From Acidimicrobiaceae bacterium (GTDB taxonomy: Bacteria; Actinomycetota; Acidimicrobiia; Acidimicrobiales; RAAP-2): a DNA stretch of 64,000 bases. The stretch lies in NCBI GenBank assembly GCA_003151235.1, contig PLWZ01000051.1:1-64000 (forward strand), written 5' to 3'. The notes under the pieces are model-generated. The model did not search any database. It was not told where the DNA came from and worked only from the letters and a program-made list of their open reading frames with translations. The position numbers and the translations under genes are program-made. Of this stretch, positions 52,871 to 61,674 are shown one piece after another; positions within the stretch are counted from its first letter, which is position 1, and the number at the start of each line of letters is the position of its first letter.

Positions 52871-55303
52871 TTGGAGGCCGTCTGGCTGGCCTTTCGCGCC
52901 GAGTTGCGCCGCCGATGGCGGTCCTGGTTGGTAATAGCGGTCCTTATCAGTGGCGTCGGTGGGCTGGTATTGGCCGCTACCGCCGCTGGGCGTCGCACGG
53001 AATCCGCGTTCCCACAGTTTGTCGCCGCGCATGGCTTCGACGCCGTGGTGTACGCAGCCCAGCCCGTGCCGAATATCCCCGGGCTTCCCGAGGTCGCCTC
53101 CGTCACGACGCTTGTCGGCCCCGACAATGGTCAACCGACGTGCGACTGCACCCACCCGATCAACCCGAACGACTTCGGAGTTCTCGTCACCCCCTCCAAA
53201 GGCAGATCGCCTTTCAAACTCGTGTCGGGCCGCTTACCCAACCCGTCGGACCCCGATCAGGTGTTGGCTTCGTTCACCCTCCAGCAGGACGACGGAGTGC
53301 GATTGGGAACCGTGATCCGTGTCCCGTTCTACACGCGGGCGCAAGCCGCGACGTTGAACACCCCGGGCGGGCTCCTCAAACCGCAGGGCCCGACGGTTAC
53401 ATTTCGGGTGGTCGGGTTCGAGGCAACCGAGTCCGAGTTCCCGTCTGGGGGGACTCCTTCCTACGATCTGTACGCCACTCCCGCCTTCGCCCGTTCCGTG
53501 ATCCCGCTGACGGCGAACAGCTATTTGTACCTCGTGAGTCTTCGCCATGGAGCGGTTGACCTTTCCCGATTTGATACCGCAGCCGCCCACTTAAGCGCAG
53601 CCGGGGTGGAGGGCTACTCCAACGAGGACACTCCGGCTGCATCGGTCGAATCATCGATCCATCCCCAGGCCATTGGATGGTGGATCCTGGCCGCGCTCGC
53701 CGCCCTCGTCGGACTGGCGGTCGTAGGCCAGGCACTCGCTCGTCAGAGCATCGTCGAGAGCGAGGATTACCCCGCCATGGCGGCCCTCGGCGCCAGCCGC
53801 CGACAGTTGGTGGCACTCGGCATGCTCCGGAACCTTGTGGTTGGGCTTGCCGGCGCTGCCGGCGCCGTGGTGGTCGCGACCGCTTTGTCCCCGCTCGCTC
53901 CTCTGGGCGAAGCGCGCGCTGCCGAAAGTTCGACCGGCGTTGCCTTCGACACTCTCGTCCTTGCGCTCGGAGCAGTCGCGACGGTGGTGGTGACATTCTC
54001 ACTTGGTATCTGGCCGGCTCTACGGGCAGCGCACACCCTCGGATCCGATGAGCGGGCGATTGCTTCCCGTCCCTCGGCGATCGCCGGTCATCTCGCAAGG
54101 ACGGGGGCGCCGCCGAGCGCCGTGATTGGTGTTCGTAATGCCCTCGAGCGAAGGAGCGGTGGGGCGGCTGTTCCGGTTGGGAGTGCTCTTCTCGGCACGG
54201 TGTTGGCGGTGATCGCGCTCTGTGGGACTGCGGTCTTCGGGTCCAGCCTCTCCCACCTAACATCGACCCCCAGGTTGTACGGCGACCCGTTTCAATTCAG
54301 TACCAGCGATACGAGCAGCGGAGGACAGCCCGACCCGGCCCTCCTCAGAAGCCTCGAACACGACGCAGCCGTGACCGGGATCACCGAAGGCATCGCCCCG
54401 CCAGAAGTGTCCGTCAACGGGGTGGCGGTGAGCGCCATTGCTGGTACGGCCATCCGTGGTTCGCTTCTCCTCTCGACCGTGGACGGACATGTTCCCGATG
54501 GCGACCGCCAGATCGGCCTTGGAGCTACAACCATGCGCCAGGTCGGCGCCCACGTGGGCTCGATTGTCCATATCACCGTGTCGTTGCCGTCAGGCGGGAG
54601 GCGAACGGTTCCGTTCCGGGTGGTCTCTGAGCTCTCCTTCCCAGTACTCGGTGGTGGAATCGTGAGCCTTGGCAACGGTGCTGCGTTCACCATTGCTGGA
54701 TATCAAGCGGCTGTGTGCCCTCCTGGTCCGAAACAAACCGCGTGCCGACAGGCATTGTCAACAACATTGTCGGGCGGTGGGTTACTCGTTAGCGTCGTCG
54801 GCGGCGCGAAGGGGCAGGCTGCCATCAACCACTACCTCAACACGGACGGATCGAGCGTCGCGCCGGCGAGCACCCCGACATCTCTTATCAACTTCGGCGA
54901 GGCGGTCAACTTCCCTCTCATCTTTGGTGCGATGCTGGCGGTCTTCGGCGCCGCGACGCTCCTACACCTACTCGTGGTAAGCGTCTCTCGCCGCCGAAAG
55001 GAAGTCGGGCTGTTGAAGGTGCTCGGGTTCGTGAACGGGCAGGTCGGCTCCACCGTGGCATGGCAAGCGTCGACTCTGGCCCTTGTCGGAATCTTTATCG
55101 GTGTGCCACTTGGGCTTGTGATCGGTCAGGCGGTGTGGCGGGCGTTCGCGCGCAATCTCGGTGTTGTTCCCGTCTCGGTCGTGCCGATCTGGCTTATCGG
55201 TGTCTTGGTGGCGGGCGTCCTAGTGGTCGCCAACCTCATTGCCCTGACACCTGCGCTCGTGGCAACCCGGTCCAAGCCCGGAGAGCTTCTGCGGACCTCT
55301 TGA
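52871..55303 (+). CDS. FtsX-like ABC transporter permease
   Basis: An 810-residue permease of the MacB/FtsX type starting at TTG (GAGGAGG upstream). An N-terminal helix (WLVIAVLISGVGGLVLAATA) precedes a large extracellular domain. Further helices include AIGWWILAALAALVGLAVVG, LAGAAGAVVVATAL, and later VPIWLIGVLVAGVLVVANLI. FtsX-like segments with the IVESEDYPAMAALGASRRQL coupling helix (contact with an ATPase) are repeated, the second in EVGLLKVLGFVNGQV. No ATP-binding partner is encoded next to it, so the ATPase is elsewhere or lost. Function may be lipoprotein or peptide export. Confidence 0.85.
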   Translation: MEAVWLAFRAELRRRWRSWLVIAVLISGVGGLVLAATAAGRRTESAFPQFVAAHGFDAVVYAAQPVPNIPGLPEVASVTTLVGPDNGQPTCDCTHPINPNDFGVLVTPSKGRSPFKLVSGRLPNPSDPDQVLASFTLQQDDGVRLGTVIRVPFYTRAQAATLNTPGGLLKPQGPTVTFRVVGFEATESEFPSGGTPSYDLYATPAFARSVIPLTANSYLYLVSLRHGAVDLSRFDTAAAHLSAAGVEGYSNEDTPAASVESSIHPQAIGWWILAALAALVGLAVVGQALARQSIVESEDYPAMAALGASRRQLVALGMLRNLVVGLAGAAGAVVVATALSPLAPLGEARAAESSTGVAFDTLVLALGAVATVVVTFSLGIWPALRAAHTLGSDERAIASRPSAIAGHLARTGAPPSAVIGVRNALERRSGGAAVPVGSALLGTVLAVIALCGTAVFGSSLSHLTSTPRLYGDPFQFSTSDTSSGGQPDPALLRSLEHDAAVTGITEGIAPPEVSVNGVAVSAIAGTAIRGSLLLSTVDGHVPDGDRQIGLGATTMRQVGAHVGSIVHITVSLPSGGRRTVPFRVVSELSFPVLGGGIVSLGNGAAFTIAGYQAAVCPPGPKQTACRQALSTTLSGGGLLVSVVGGAKGQAAINHYLNTDGSSVAPASTPTSLINFGEAVNFPLIFGAMLAVFGAATLLHLLVVSVSRRRKEVGLLKVLGFVNGQVGSTVAWQASTLALVGIFIGVPLGLVIGQAVWRAFARNLGVVPVSVVPIWLIGVLVAGVLVVANLIALTPALVATRSKPGELLRTS

Positions 55304-55440
55304 AAGGGAACCAGCGTCCGGCTGCGGATACGTGAGGCGACCGAGGCGTGGGTGCCCCGTGGTCCATGCGACAGGAACTGTGTTGCCGTTTTCGGTCCGC
55401 GACGACATGCGTTTTCCCAGGTAAGTAGCGCCCAGTTGCC

Positions 55441-55486
55441 CATGGTTGTAAGGCAGCTTCTCTAACACCAGCCGGCAAAGCGCCCC
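55441..55486 (-). pseudogene. Decayed 5' half of a tRNA-Val
   Basis: This stretch aligns by eye with bases 52464-52510 of the tRNA-Val(UAC) region at roughly four in five positions, covering the anticodon loop side (GGTTGTAAG), the D-arm and the 5' acceptor (CGCCCC). The 3' half with the T-arm is absent. It lies between the permease gene and the TcuA-like gene, 2.9 kb beyond the intact tRNA, and is a likely remnant of an older integration or duplication. Confidence 0.55.
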
Positions 55487-55595
55487 GTCTGAGCCATCTT
55501 GGCGGCATGGCCGCACCGCCGTTGACGATGCGCAAGAACGGCAGACTGCGCCGAAGTCGTAAATGCGGAGCCGAATCGTATGCTGCGATACCGAG

Positions 55596-57086
55596 ATGAG
55601 TGGACAGGACGTCGTAGTCGTTGGTGCCGGGAATGCCGCTCTCTGTTCTGCTCTTGCGGCTGCTGACAGCGGCGGTGCGATTCGGGTCTTGGAGTTCGCT
55701 CCAATCGAGGCACGTGGAGGTAATTCGGCCTTCACCGGTGGGGCTATGCGCGTGCCGTTTCAGGGCACGACCGACCTGTTGGAACTCATGCCCGACCTGT
55801 CGCAGGAGGACCAGGATGTCGCCGATTTTGGCACCTACTCCGAAGAACAGTTCTTCAAGGACATGGCTCGAGTGACCGAAAGCCGCGCCGATCCGGACCT
55901 TGTGGAGGTGCTGGTGACCAAGAGTTTCCCGACTCTTTGTTGGATGCGCGAGAACGGTGTCCGATTTCAACCTTCCTACGGACGTCAGGCATTCAAGATC
56001 GACGGGAAATTCCGGTTCTGGGGTGGTCTAGCCGTCGAGATCAACGGAGGTGGGCCGGGTCTGATCGACCAACTGATGGCAGCCGTAGAGCGGCGAAACG
56101 TCGAGATTCAGTACGAATCCCGAGCGATCGAACTGCTCTACGACGGCAATGCGGTGCGCGGTGTCAAGGTTCGCCGGCGTGGTGAGACTTATGACGTTCC
56201 CGCCGCAGCCGTCGTCCTGGCATCGGGCGGGTTTGAGGCCAACCGGGAGTGGCGAACCCGCTACCTCGGACCGGGGTGGGATCTTGCCAAGGTCCGAGGC
56301 ACTCGCTTCAACCTCGGCGACGGGATCCGCATGGCGCTCGATATAGGCGCGAGCTCGGCCGGGCACTGGTCCGGATGCCACGCCGTCGCATGGGACATGA
56401 ACTCGCCTGAGTTCGGCGACCTTGCAGTGGGCGACGGTTTTCAAAAGCACAGCTATCCACTCGGGATCATGGTCAACGCGCATGGCCAGCGATTCGTCGA
56501 CGAGGGTGCAGACTTTCGCAACTTCACCTACGCGAAGTACGGCCGACGGATCCTGGAACAACCGGGCCACTTCGCCTGGCAGATCTTCGACTCAAAGGTC
56601 TCCGAGTTGCTTCGGAGCGAGTACCGGATCCGGCAGGTGACCACCGTAAAGGCAAACACGTTGCAAGAACTGGCCAGCGGGCTCGACGGGGTCGATGGTC
56701 CCGAGTTCCTCAACACCGTCGCCGAGTTCAATGCGTGTGTCGATCACAACGTTGAATTCAACCCCAACGTGAAGGACGGCCGCAGCACCCTTGGGCTCGA
56801 CCCGCCAAAGTCGAACTGGGCCACCACGATTTCGGAACCCCCCTTTGAGGCGTACATGGTCACCTGCGGAATCACGTTCACATTCGGGGGCCTCCGGATC
56901 GACCCGGCGGCAAGAGTGCTCGACGATTTCGGGAAACCGATACCGGGCCTCTACGCGGCGGGCGAACTGGTCGGAGACCTCTTCTACTTCAACTATCCGG
57001 GCGGCACCGGGTTGACTAGTGGTGCGGTCTTCGGGCGCTTGGCCGGCACCGGCGCGGCGCGATTCGCCAGAGGTGAAATCTCCTAA
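55596..57086 (+). CDS. tcuA: FAD-dependent tricarballylate dehydrogenase TcuA-like
   Basis: A 496-residue flavoprotein of the fumarate reductase/succinate dehydrogenase flavoprotein group. It starts at ATG 55596 with the FAD-binding fold DVVVVGAGNAALCSALAAAD immediately after. The GGNSAFTGGAMRVP loop, VVLASGGFEANREW and the C-terminal FAD segment PGLYAAGELVGDLFY, NYPGGTGLTSGAVFGRLAG match TcuA, which oxidises tricarballylate to cis-aconitate. The partner TcuB is not seen nearby. Related flavoenzymes use other dicarboxylates or steroids, so substrate is uncertain. Confidence 0.7.
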   Translation: MSGQDVVVVGAGNAALCSALAAADSGGAIRVLEFAPIEARGGNSAFTGGAMRVPFQGTTDLLELMPDLSQEDQDVADFGTYSEEQFFKDMARVTESRADPDLVEVLVTKSFPTLCWMRENGVRFQPSYGRQAFKIDGKFRFWGGLAVEINGGGPGLIDQLMAAVERRNVEIQYESRAIELLYDGNAVRGVKVRRRGETYDVPAAAVVLASGGFEANREWRTRYLGPGWDLAKVRGTRFNLGDGIRMALDIGASSAGHWSGCHAVAWDMNSPEFGDLAVGDGFQKHSYPLGIMVNAHGQRFVDEGADFRNFTYAKYGRRILEQPGHFAWQIFDSKVSELLRSEYRIRQVTTVKANTLQELASGLDGVDGPEFLNTVAEFNACVDHNVEFNPNVKDGRSTLGLDPPKSNWATTISEPPFEAYMVTCGITFTFGGLRIDPAARVLDDFGKPIPGLYAAGELVGDLFYFNYPGGTGLTSGAVFGRLAGTGAARFARGEIS

Positions 57087-57098
57087 CCGAACGCGGGA

Positions 57099-57836
57099 TC
57101 AAGCACCGGCACCGGACATGATCGTCCGAAGAAGGCCGTCGGTCGCAGCGGCCACCGGACGCCGAGGATCGTCGGAGCGGATCCAGGCGTCTAGCCCGTC
57201 GAGTTCGGACACTGACGCTCCCGCTTCAACACAGATCAGGAGGCCGGCAAGGTAGTCCCACGGTCGGAGGGAACATCCAGGGCCCAGTAAGTATCCGTCC
57301 AAACTGCCGTCGGCGACGGCGCAGAACTCCAATGATGCGCAGCCAAGAGTTCGGTACTGCCAGGAAGCGACACCGCCCGCCAGGAACCCTGACTGCCCGA
57401 TGACCGACTCCGAGAGCACTTCACAATTCGACGGCGAGATGGCCGCTCCGTCTCTCCAGGCACCAGCCCCACGGACGGCGTGATATCGCTGTCCGGTGCA
57501 GTGGTTCACGACGGCGCCGACTCGAGCGCCCTCGTCGTCGAACACGCAAATGCTCGTGGAGTAGATCGGTATGCCGCGATGTGCGTTTGTCGAGCCGTCT
57601 ATCGGGTCCAGGACCGCCAAGAGGGGAAGCGAACCCTCGGTCGTGCCGGACTCTTCCGAGAGGATCGACAACCCCGCCTTCGTAAGAACAGCGACCGCCG
57701 CATCGTCGGCAGCGACATCGAGCCGATACTGACCCGGACGCAAGCCGTTGGGCCCCCAATCGTCGAGCTCCGCGAGCGCCGAGCGAGCGGCCGTCGAGGC
57801 TTCAAATAGGACCTCCAGCAGGGCAACGTCGTCCAC
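57099..57836 (-). CDS. Inositol monophosphatase-family protein
   Basis: A 245-residue phosphatase of the IMPase/FBPase fold. Metal-binding motifs are LSEESGTTEG (E), LAVLDPIDGSTNAHRGIP (D-P-I-D-G-S-T-N) and RPWDYLAGLLICVEAGASVS near the C-terminus. It may dephosphorylate inositol phosphate, 3'-phosphoadenosine phosphate or a related sugar phosphate. It converges on the TcuA-like gene, 12 bases apart, and is divergent from the gene at 57894. Confidence 0.85.
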   Translation of the reverse strand: MDDVALLEVLFEASTAARSALAELDDWGPNGLRPGQYRLDVAADDAAVAVLTKAGLSILSEESGTTEGSLPLLAVLDPIDGSTNAHRGIPIYSTSICVFDDEGARVGAVVNHCTGQRYHAVRGAGAWRDGAAISPSNCEVLSESVIGQSGFLAGGVASWQYRTLGCASLEFCAVADGSLDGYLLGPGCSLRPWDYLAGLLICVEAGASVSELDGLDAWIRSDDPRRPVAAATDGLLRTIMSGAGA

Positions 57837-57893
57837 CGGCCGACCCTATCGCCGGCCAAAGCCCAGCTCGACGACCACTAGGCTGGCCTCCCT

Positions 57894-58451
57894 GTGGCAG
57901 CCATTGACGTTGCTGGCTACGTGGCCGATCTGAAGGATCACTCGGTTGACCACGGCTTTCACGTGCACGACGAGCGCCACTTCGTCGAGACGTACTCGCT
58001 CCGCCAGGTCTGGGAGGTCGACTTGCACCCCGAAGAGGGTTGCGGCGGACCCGTCGACCTGCACCTTGCTCTCGATGTTGACCCGCGAGTGCTGCTCTCC
58101 TTTGAGGATGCGGTGCTCGGGCTTTCCGACGACGAAGAGCCTCCCGACGAGTACCACTTCCCTTTGACGTTCACCTGGGCGCTGCCCCCGCTGCCGCACG
58201 GCCCCGATCTCCTCCGTCTGGCCATCGACTTGGCCGGGGTCGGGGGCATCGAACTGCCGCTCGAAGTGTCCGCGATCGACTCGTTCGCCTCGGCTACGGA
58301 CGGGCCGGAGCGTCGCTTGAGCGTCTTGGCGCGCTATCCGGTCTCGCTGGCCAAGATCCTGGCGGGTGAGGAACTGCTGTGCGACGTGTTCGACCGCAGC
58401 TTGGCGGTCAGCCGCTTCCTTCTCGAGGCGGCCGTCGGCTGGCTCGGCTGA
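57894..58451 (+). CDS. Unknown acidic protein
   Basis: A 185-residue acidic protein from GTG 57894 with segments VAAIDVAGYVADLKDHSVDH, HFVETYSLRQVWEVDLHPEE and LLRLAIDLAGVGGIELPLEV. The composition and even codon use suggest a real chromosomal gene conserved among related actinobacteria, but no function is known to me. The lipoprotein gene follows 5 bases after its stop. Confidence 0.55.
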   Translation: MAAIDVAGYVADLKDHSVDHGFHVHDERHFVETYSLRQVWEVDLHPEEGCGGPVDLHLALDVDPRVLLSFEDAVLGLSDDEEPPDEYHFPLTFTWALPPLPHGPDLLRLAIDLAGVGGIELPLEVSAIDSFASATDGPERRLSVLARYPVSLAKILAGEELLCDVFDRSLAVSRFLLEAAVGWLG

Positions 58452-58456
58452 CCCCA

Positions 58457-58933
58457 GTGCCGAGGCGGGTCGCGGCGATGCTTGCGGTTGCGGCGTTCTC
58501 GGCTCTCGCTCTCGCGGCTTGCGGTGATCAATCGGCACTCGCGCTCGCACAGCAAGCGTGCGGCAAGGTCCACGCGTCCGTCGTCTCCTACGACGCAGGG
58601 ATCCAAGCAAGCAATCCATCCACCAAAGCCCGCGACTTGAAGAAGGCGGAAAACGATCTCCAGGAAGCCGAACCTCTGGCTGCTCAGGCCACCTCGGCCG
58701 ATGGACAGTGGAACGCGCTCATGACCACCCTGAATGAGATCGGCCAGGTCGACGAGAAGCACCTGATCGCGGCGCTCCAGTCCCAGTGTGCCGTGGCCAA
58801 TAGCGGCCAGCCGGAGATCCCCAACGTGCCCCCAACGACATCTGCGGCGGTCCCCGCCGAAGGAAAAGCCAGCGGGACTGGGCCGACCGAAACTACGCCG
58901 AACGTACAGGCGAGCCCGACAACCACCAGCTGA
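58457..58933 (+). CDS. Small lipoprotein
   Basis: A 158-residue protein from GTG 58457 (an ATG lies at 58478). The signal peptide PRRVAAMLAVAAFSALALAA ends in a lipobox (ALAAC), with the cysteine as the lipidated N-terminus. The mature part is helical (KKAENDLQEAEPLAAQATSA), then a Pro/Thr/Ser-rich tail (VPPTTSAAVPAEGK). It is likely anchored to the outer face of the membrane. The function is unknown. Confidence 0.65.
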   Translation: MPRRVAAMLAVAAFSALALAACGDQSALALAQQACGKVHASVVSYDAGIQASNPSTKARDLKKAENDLQEAEPLAAQATSADGQWNALMTTLNEIGQVDEKHLIAALQSQCAVANSGQPEIPNVPPTTSAAVPAEGKASGTGPTETTPNVQASPTTTS

Positions 58934-59029
58934 GGGGGTGTCCTCGGGAACCCGAATCGGTCCCCGTAGAATGGCGCCATCTCGCGACTTGTCGGTCGCG
59001 AACCGCGAGTCGGCTCTGTCGGGAGTTTG

Positions 59030-59728
59030 GTGCCGCAGCCAATGCAGCCGAGAGTGATCCGCTACGGCCGTCCCCGCCGATCGCCGCGTCGCCGGATCCG
59101 CCACCGGAGGCTCACCGTTCTGGGCGCACTTGCCGTGGCGATCGTCGTACTTGGAGTCGATCCGGCGCTCATAGGTTTGGGCCGGAGCAGCGGCGCGCAG
59201 CTCACTCCGCTGCAGCAACGGATCATCTCGATCGCCGAGAGCCAGGTTGGCTATCGGACCGAGCCTGCCAACACCTACTGCAACCGGTATAGCGCGTTCT
59301 GGGTTTCGGGCACTGCCGACTGCGGTAACGGCAATTTGGATGAGGAGTGGTGCGCCGACTTTGCGGCGTGGGTGTGGCGACAGGCCGGAGCGAGCTTCAC
59401 GTACCAATTCATCAACGGGGACATCAACTCTTCATCGGCGAGCTTCTATGAGTGGGGCACTGCCCACGGCACCTGGCATCCCGTGGGCGATGGATACGCC
59501 CCCCAGCCAGGAGATGTCGCCGTCTACGGCCTCCACAAGAACACCTTGACCGCCGATCATGTCGCCATCGTCACGTCGATCTCATCGGGCTCGACCGGTC
59601 CCAACGTCGTAAACGGCGACGGTGATCGGACGGGTTTCAGTCTGGTCGAGACCGGCAATGACCAGCTCTACGCCGACACCGGCGATCACGGCGCTCGCAT
59701 TTCCGGCTACGTGTCGCCGCTCGCCTGA
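59030..59728 (+). CDS. Secreted CHAP-domain peptidoglycan amidase-like protein
   Basis: About 232 residues from GTG 59030 (GGGAG upstream). A basic N-terminus and the hydrophobic stretch LTVLGALAVAIVVLGVDPAL act as anchor or signal. The CHAP (cysteine peptidase) domain has the catalytic cysteine in DEEWCADFAAWVWRQAG and the histidine in LTADHVAIVTSI. Such enzymes cut peptidoglycan stem peptides. The region upstream of the cysteine has a second cysteine pair (TYCNRYS, TADCGNG) that could form a disulphide in the exported protein. Confidence 0.8.
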   Translation: MPQPMQPRVIRYGRPRRSPRRRIRHRRLTVLGALAVAIVVLGVDPALIGLGRSSGAQLTPLQQRIISIAESQVGYRTEPANTYCNRYSAFWVSGTADCGNGNLDEEWCADFAAWVWRQAGASFTYQFINGDINSSSASFYEWGTAHGTWHPVGDGYAPQPGDVAVYGLHKNTLTADHVAIVTSISSGSTGPNVVNGDGDRTGFSLVETGNDQLYADTGDHGARISGYVSPLA

Positions 59729-59740
59729 TCCTGGCCGATG

Positions 59741-60151
59741 TTACGTGGATCCTCCGGCCCAACTCGGGTCGGCTACGCCCTGCGCCTTCAGCCGGTCGGC
59801 AAGCCAATGGATCCCGTCAGACTCTGCCATGGCGGCTTGCCACCCCTCCAGAACCTGTTCCAGCCGGTCGTGCGAATCCATGTGCGCGATGACGCGGACG
59901 GTCATCCCTGTGATGGGTGCCTTCTCATTGGTCTGGACGTAGATGTCGCCGAACGGGTCTTCCCAAACCGGGGGCGGGGGTTCGACCATCACATAGAGCT
60001 CGCCCGTGTCCTCGATCCAATTCAGCTCGTACCGAACGGATTGGGCATCGCGCCACTCAGTACCAAGCTCGATTTCGACGGACTGCCTCCGCCGATCATC
60101 AGCGTCATAGAACTGACCAATGTCCACTCCGAAACTGTAGTGCTCCACCAA
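59741..60151 (-). CDS. Unknown protein
   Basis: A 136-residue soluble protein starting at ATG 60151, with VEIELGTEWRDAQSVRYELN, ELYVMVEPPPPVWEDPFGDI and a HMDSHDRLEQVLEGWQAAMA helix. It is probably conserved in actinobacteria but is not a family I can name. It converges on the CHAP gene. Confidence 0.55.
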   Translation of the reverse strand: MVEHYSFGVDIGQFYDADDRRRQSVEIELGTEWRDAQSVRYELNWIEDTGELYVMVEPPPPVWEDPFGDIYVQTNEKAPITGMTVRVIAHMDSHDRLEQVLEGWQAAMAESDGIHWLADRLKAQGVADPSWAGGST

Positions 60152-60245
60152 TCATGCTACTCATCAATATCAGCAGCGACTCTCGTCGAGAATTTGCGCC
60201 TCAGGTGGGAACCATGGGGGGAACGCTCCTTTCCACCATCCGCAA

Positions 60246-60989
60246 ATGCGCGGAACGACGTCACGACCAATCGATCAACTGACGCTGGACTGGAGGGCCG
60301 TGAGTCGGGGTCCGGAATCCAGAAAGGCACTACAAGTTCTGGCCGGAAGAGAGCCTGAGGTTGCCGCGACCAACGCTCCCGACCTGGAAGCACTCGTCGC
60401 TTTGCTTCGCGGAGCAATCGGAGACCCCCAGGGAGGCTGGGCGCCGCGGGTCGTTCAAGCGATGCTTCGCAATCAATCAGTTCACCCTTTGATCCCTCGA
60501 GCAATCCTCCAAGCTCTGCTCCCAGGTCTGGTTACTGTGGCACGTCGCCTGTCATGGGGTTCGGGTGGAGACTGGATCGATGGCGGCACGTTCTTCTCGG
60601 ACCTGATCACAACCGCATGGGAAGTAATCACAGAATGGGACGGCGAAGACCGTCCCTATGCTCTTCTCGATCTTCTGTCAGCCATTCGTTGTCGGATGAG
60701 ACGGCAAATCTTGACGCGTCGGTCGTCGCGTGAAATCGCAGTTGGGCCGGAACTCGATCGCCGACTCCAAGTAGCGACCTCAACGCAGGTCAGTGACCTT
60801 GAAGTCCTAGCTCAGGCAATAGAGGATTTAGCAGGCAATCAGCTGAACTCGACGGACGCTGCCGTTCTCTATGGAACCCGTGTTCTCGGTCTCACCATGA
60901 CAGAACTGGCCCAAATGACGGGGCGGAGCAGGCGATTCCTGGCCGACAGACGTAGACGTGCCGAGGAGCAGTTCTGCGCACAGTCATAA
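60246..60989 (+). CDS. Sigma-like HTH protein
   Basis: The ATG at 60246 gives 247 residues; GTG 60300, three bases after GGAGG, may be the true start (229 residues). A helical region (APRVVQAMLRNQSVHPLIPR) leads to a C-terminal sigma-region-4-like HTH: DAAVLYGTRVLGLTMTELAQ, MTGRSRRFLADRRRRAEEQF. The middle holds DLLSAIRCRMRRQILTRRSS, like sigma region 2-3 boundaries. It lies 12 bases ahead of the membrane protein gene. A role in controlling a cell-surface or conjugation operon is suggested by the neighbouring BTAD gene. Confidence 0.6.
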   Translation: MRGTTSRPIDQLTLDWRAVSRGPESRKALQVLAGREPEVAATNAPDLEALVALLRGAIGDPQGGWAPRVVQAMLRNQSVHPLIPRAILQALLPGLVTVARRLSWGSGGDWIDGGTFFSDLITTAWEVITEWDGEDRPYALLDLLSAIRCRMRRQILTRRSSREIAVGPELDRRLQVATSTQVSDLEVLAQAIEDLAGNQLNSTDAAVLYGTRVLGLTMTELAQMTGRSRRFLADRRRRAEEQFCAQS

Positions 60990-61001
60990 AAAGGTGAGAT
61001 T

Positions 61002-61646
61002 GTGGCATCCATGGAGCAGAAATGGCGCCATCACCACCACCGGAGTGGCGCATCAGCGCGACCCACGTGGTGGGTCTTACTGGCGGTGTCAATGGCAGTA
61101 ATGGCCCTGATCTTTTCGCGTTCAGGGGGGACAACTCATAAGGCCGGCGTCTCCAATTCTCTAGAACGATCCGACGACCGAAGTCGCGCCACAGAACCCA
61201 ATCCCGAGACGCCACAAACACCCGCGCTGGTGAGAGCTGCGACAACGCCGAATGCATTGCCGAGTAGCTCTACCTCGCCAGTTCAGTCACATGACACCGG
61301 TCGCCAGCCCCCATCATCTGCGATGCCCATTTTGCCGACCACCACCACCACCGTGATGCCTACGATCGAGTCACTCCGGGGATACCTCACCTACCCCGAG
61401 AATGTCGTTAGCTCATACCCAATCGTCGGTACTGGACGAGATGTAACCGCCTCTGCCACGTGGTCAGGGCAAACGACCCTCGATCTCTCGATCAACTGTT
61501 CCGAGGACCAACGGTCAGTCAGAGGAACGTCAACCGCGTCTGTTTCAATCGCCGTATCGTCTCCGTGCACGGTGAACCTCACTGACGAGGGCTTAAGTAC
61601 GGTGCCGGTCATCTACGACCTGACAATCACGATGAGCCCGGCGTAG
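61002..61646 (+). CDS. Membrane-anchored protein with a proline/threonine-rich stalk
   Basis: A 214-residue protein with a single N-terminal membrane helix (TWWVLLAVSMAVMALIF) after a histidine-rich start (WRHHHHRSG). A low-complexity stalk rich in S, T and P (TTTTTVMPT among others) leads to an exported beta-rich domain (YLTYPENVVSSYPIVGTGRD and STASVSIAVSSPCTVNL) with two cysteines. It is probably coexpressed with the sigma-like gene and the BTAD gene, 28 bases downstream. Confidence 0.6.
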   Translation: MASMEQKWRHHHHRSGASARPTWWVLLAVSMAVMALIFSRSGGTTHKAGVSNSLERSDDRSRATEPNPETPQTPALVRAATTPNALPSSSTSPVQSHDTGRQPPSSAMPILPTTTTTVMPTIESLRGYLTYPENVVSSYPIVGTGRDVTASATWSGQTTLDLSINCSEDQRSVRGTSTASVSIAVSSPCTVNLTDEGLSTVPVIYDLTITMSPA

Positions 61647-61674
61647 TCCGCCCATAACGCCTGATTGGAGACTC

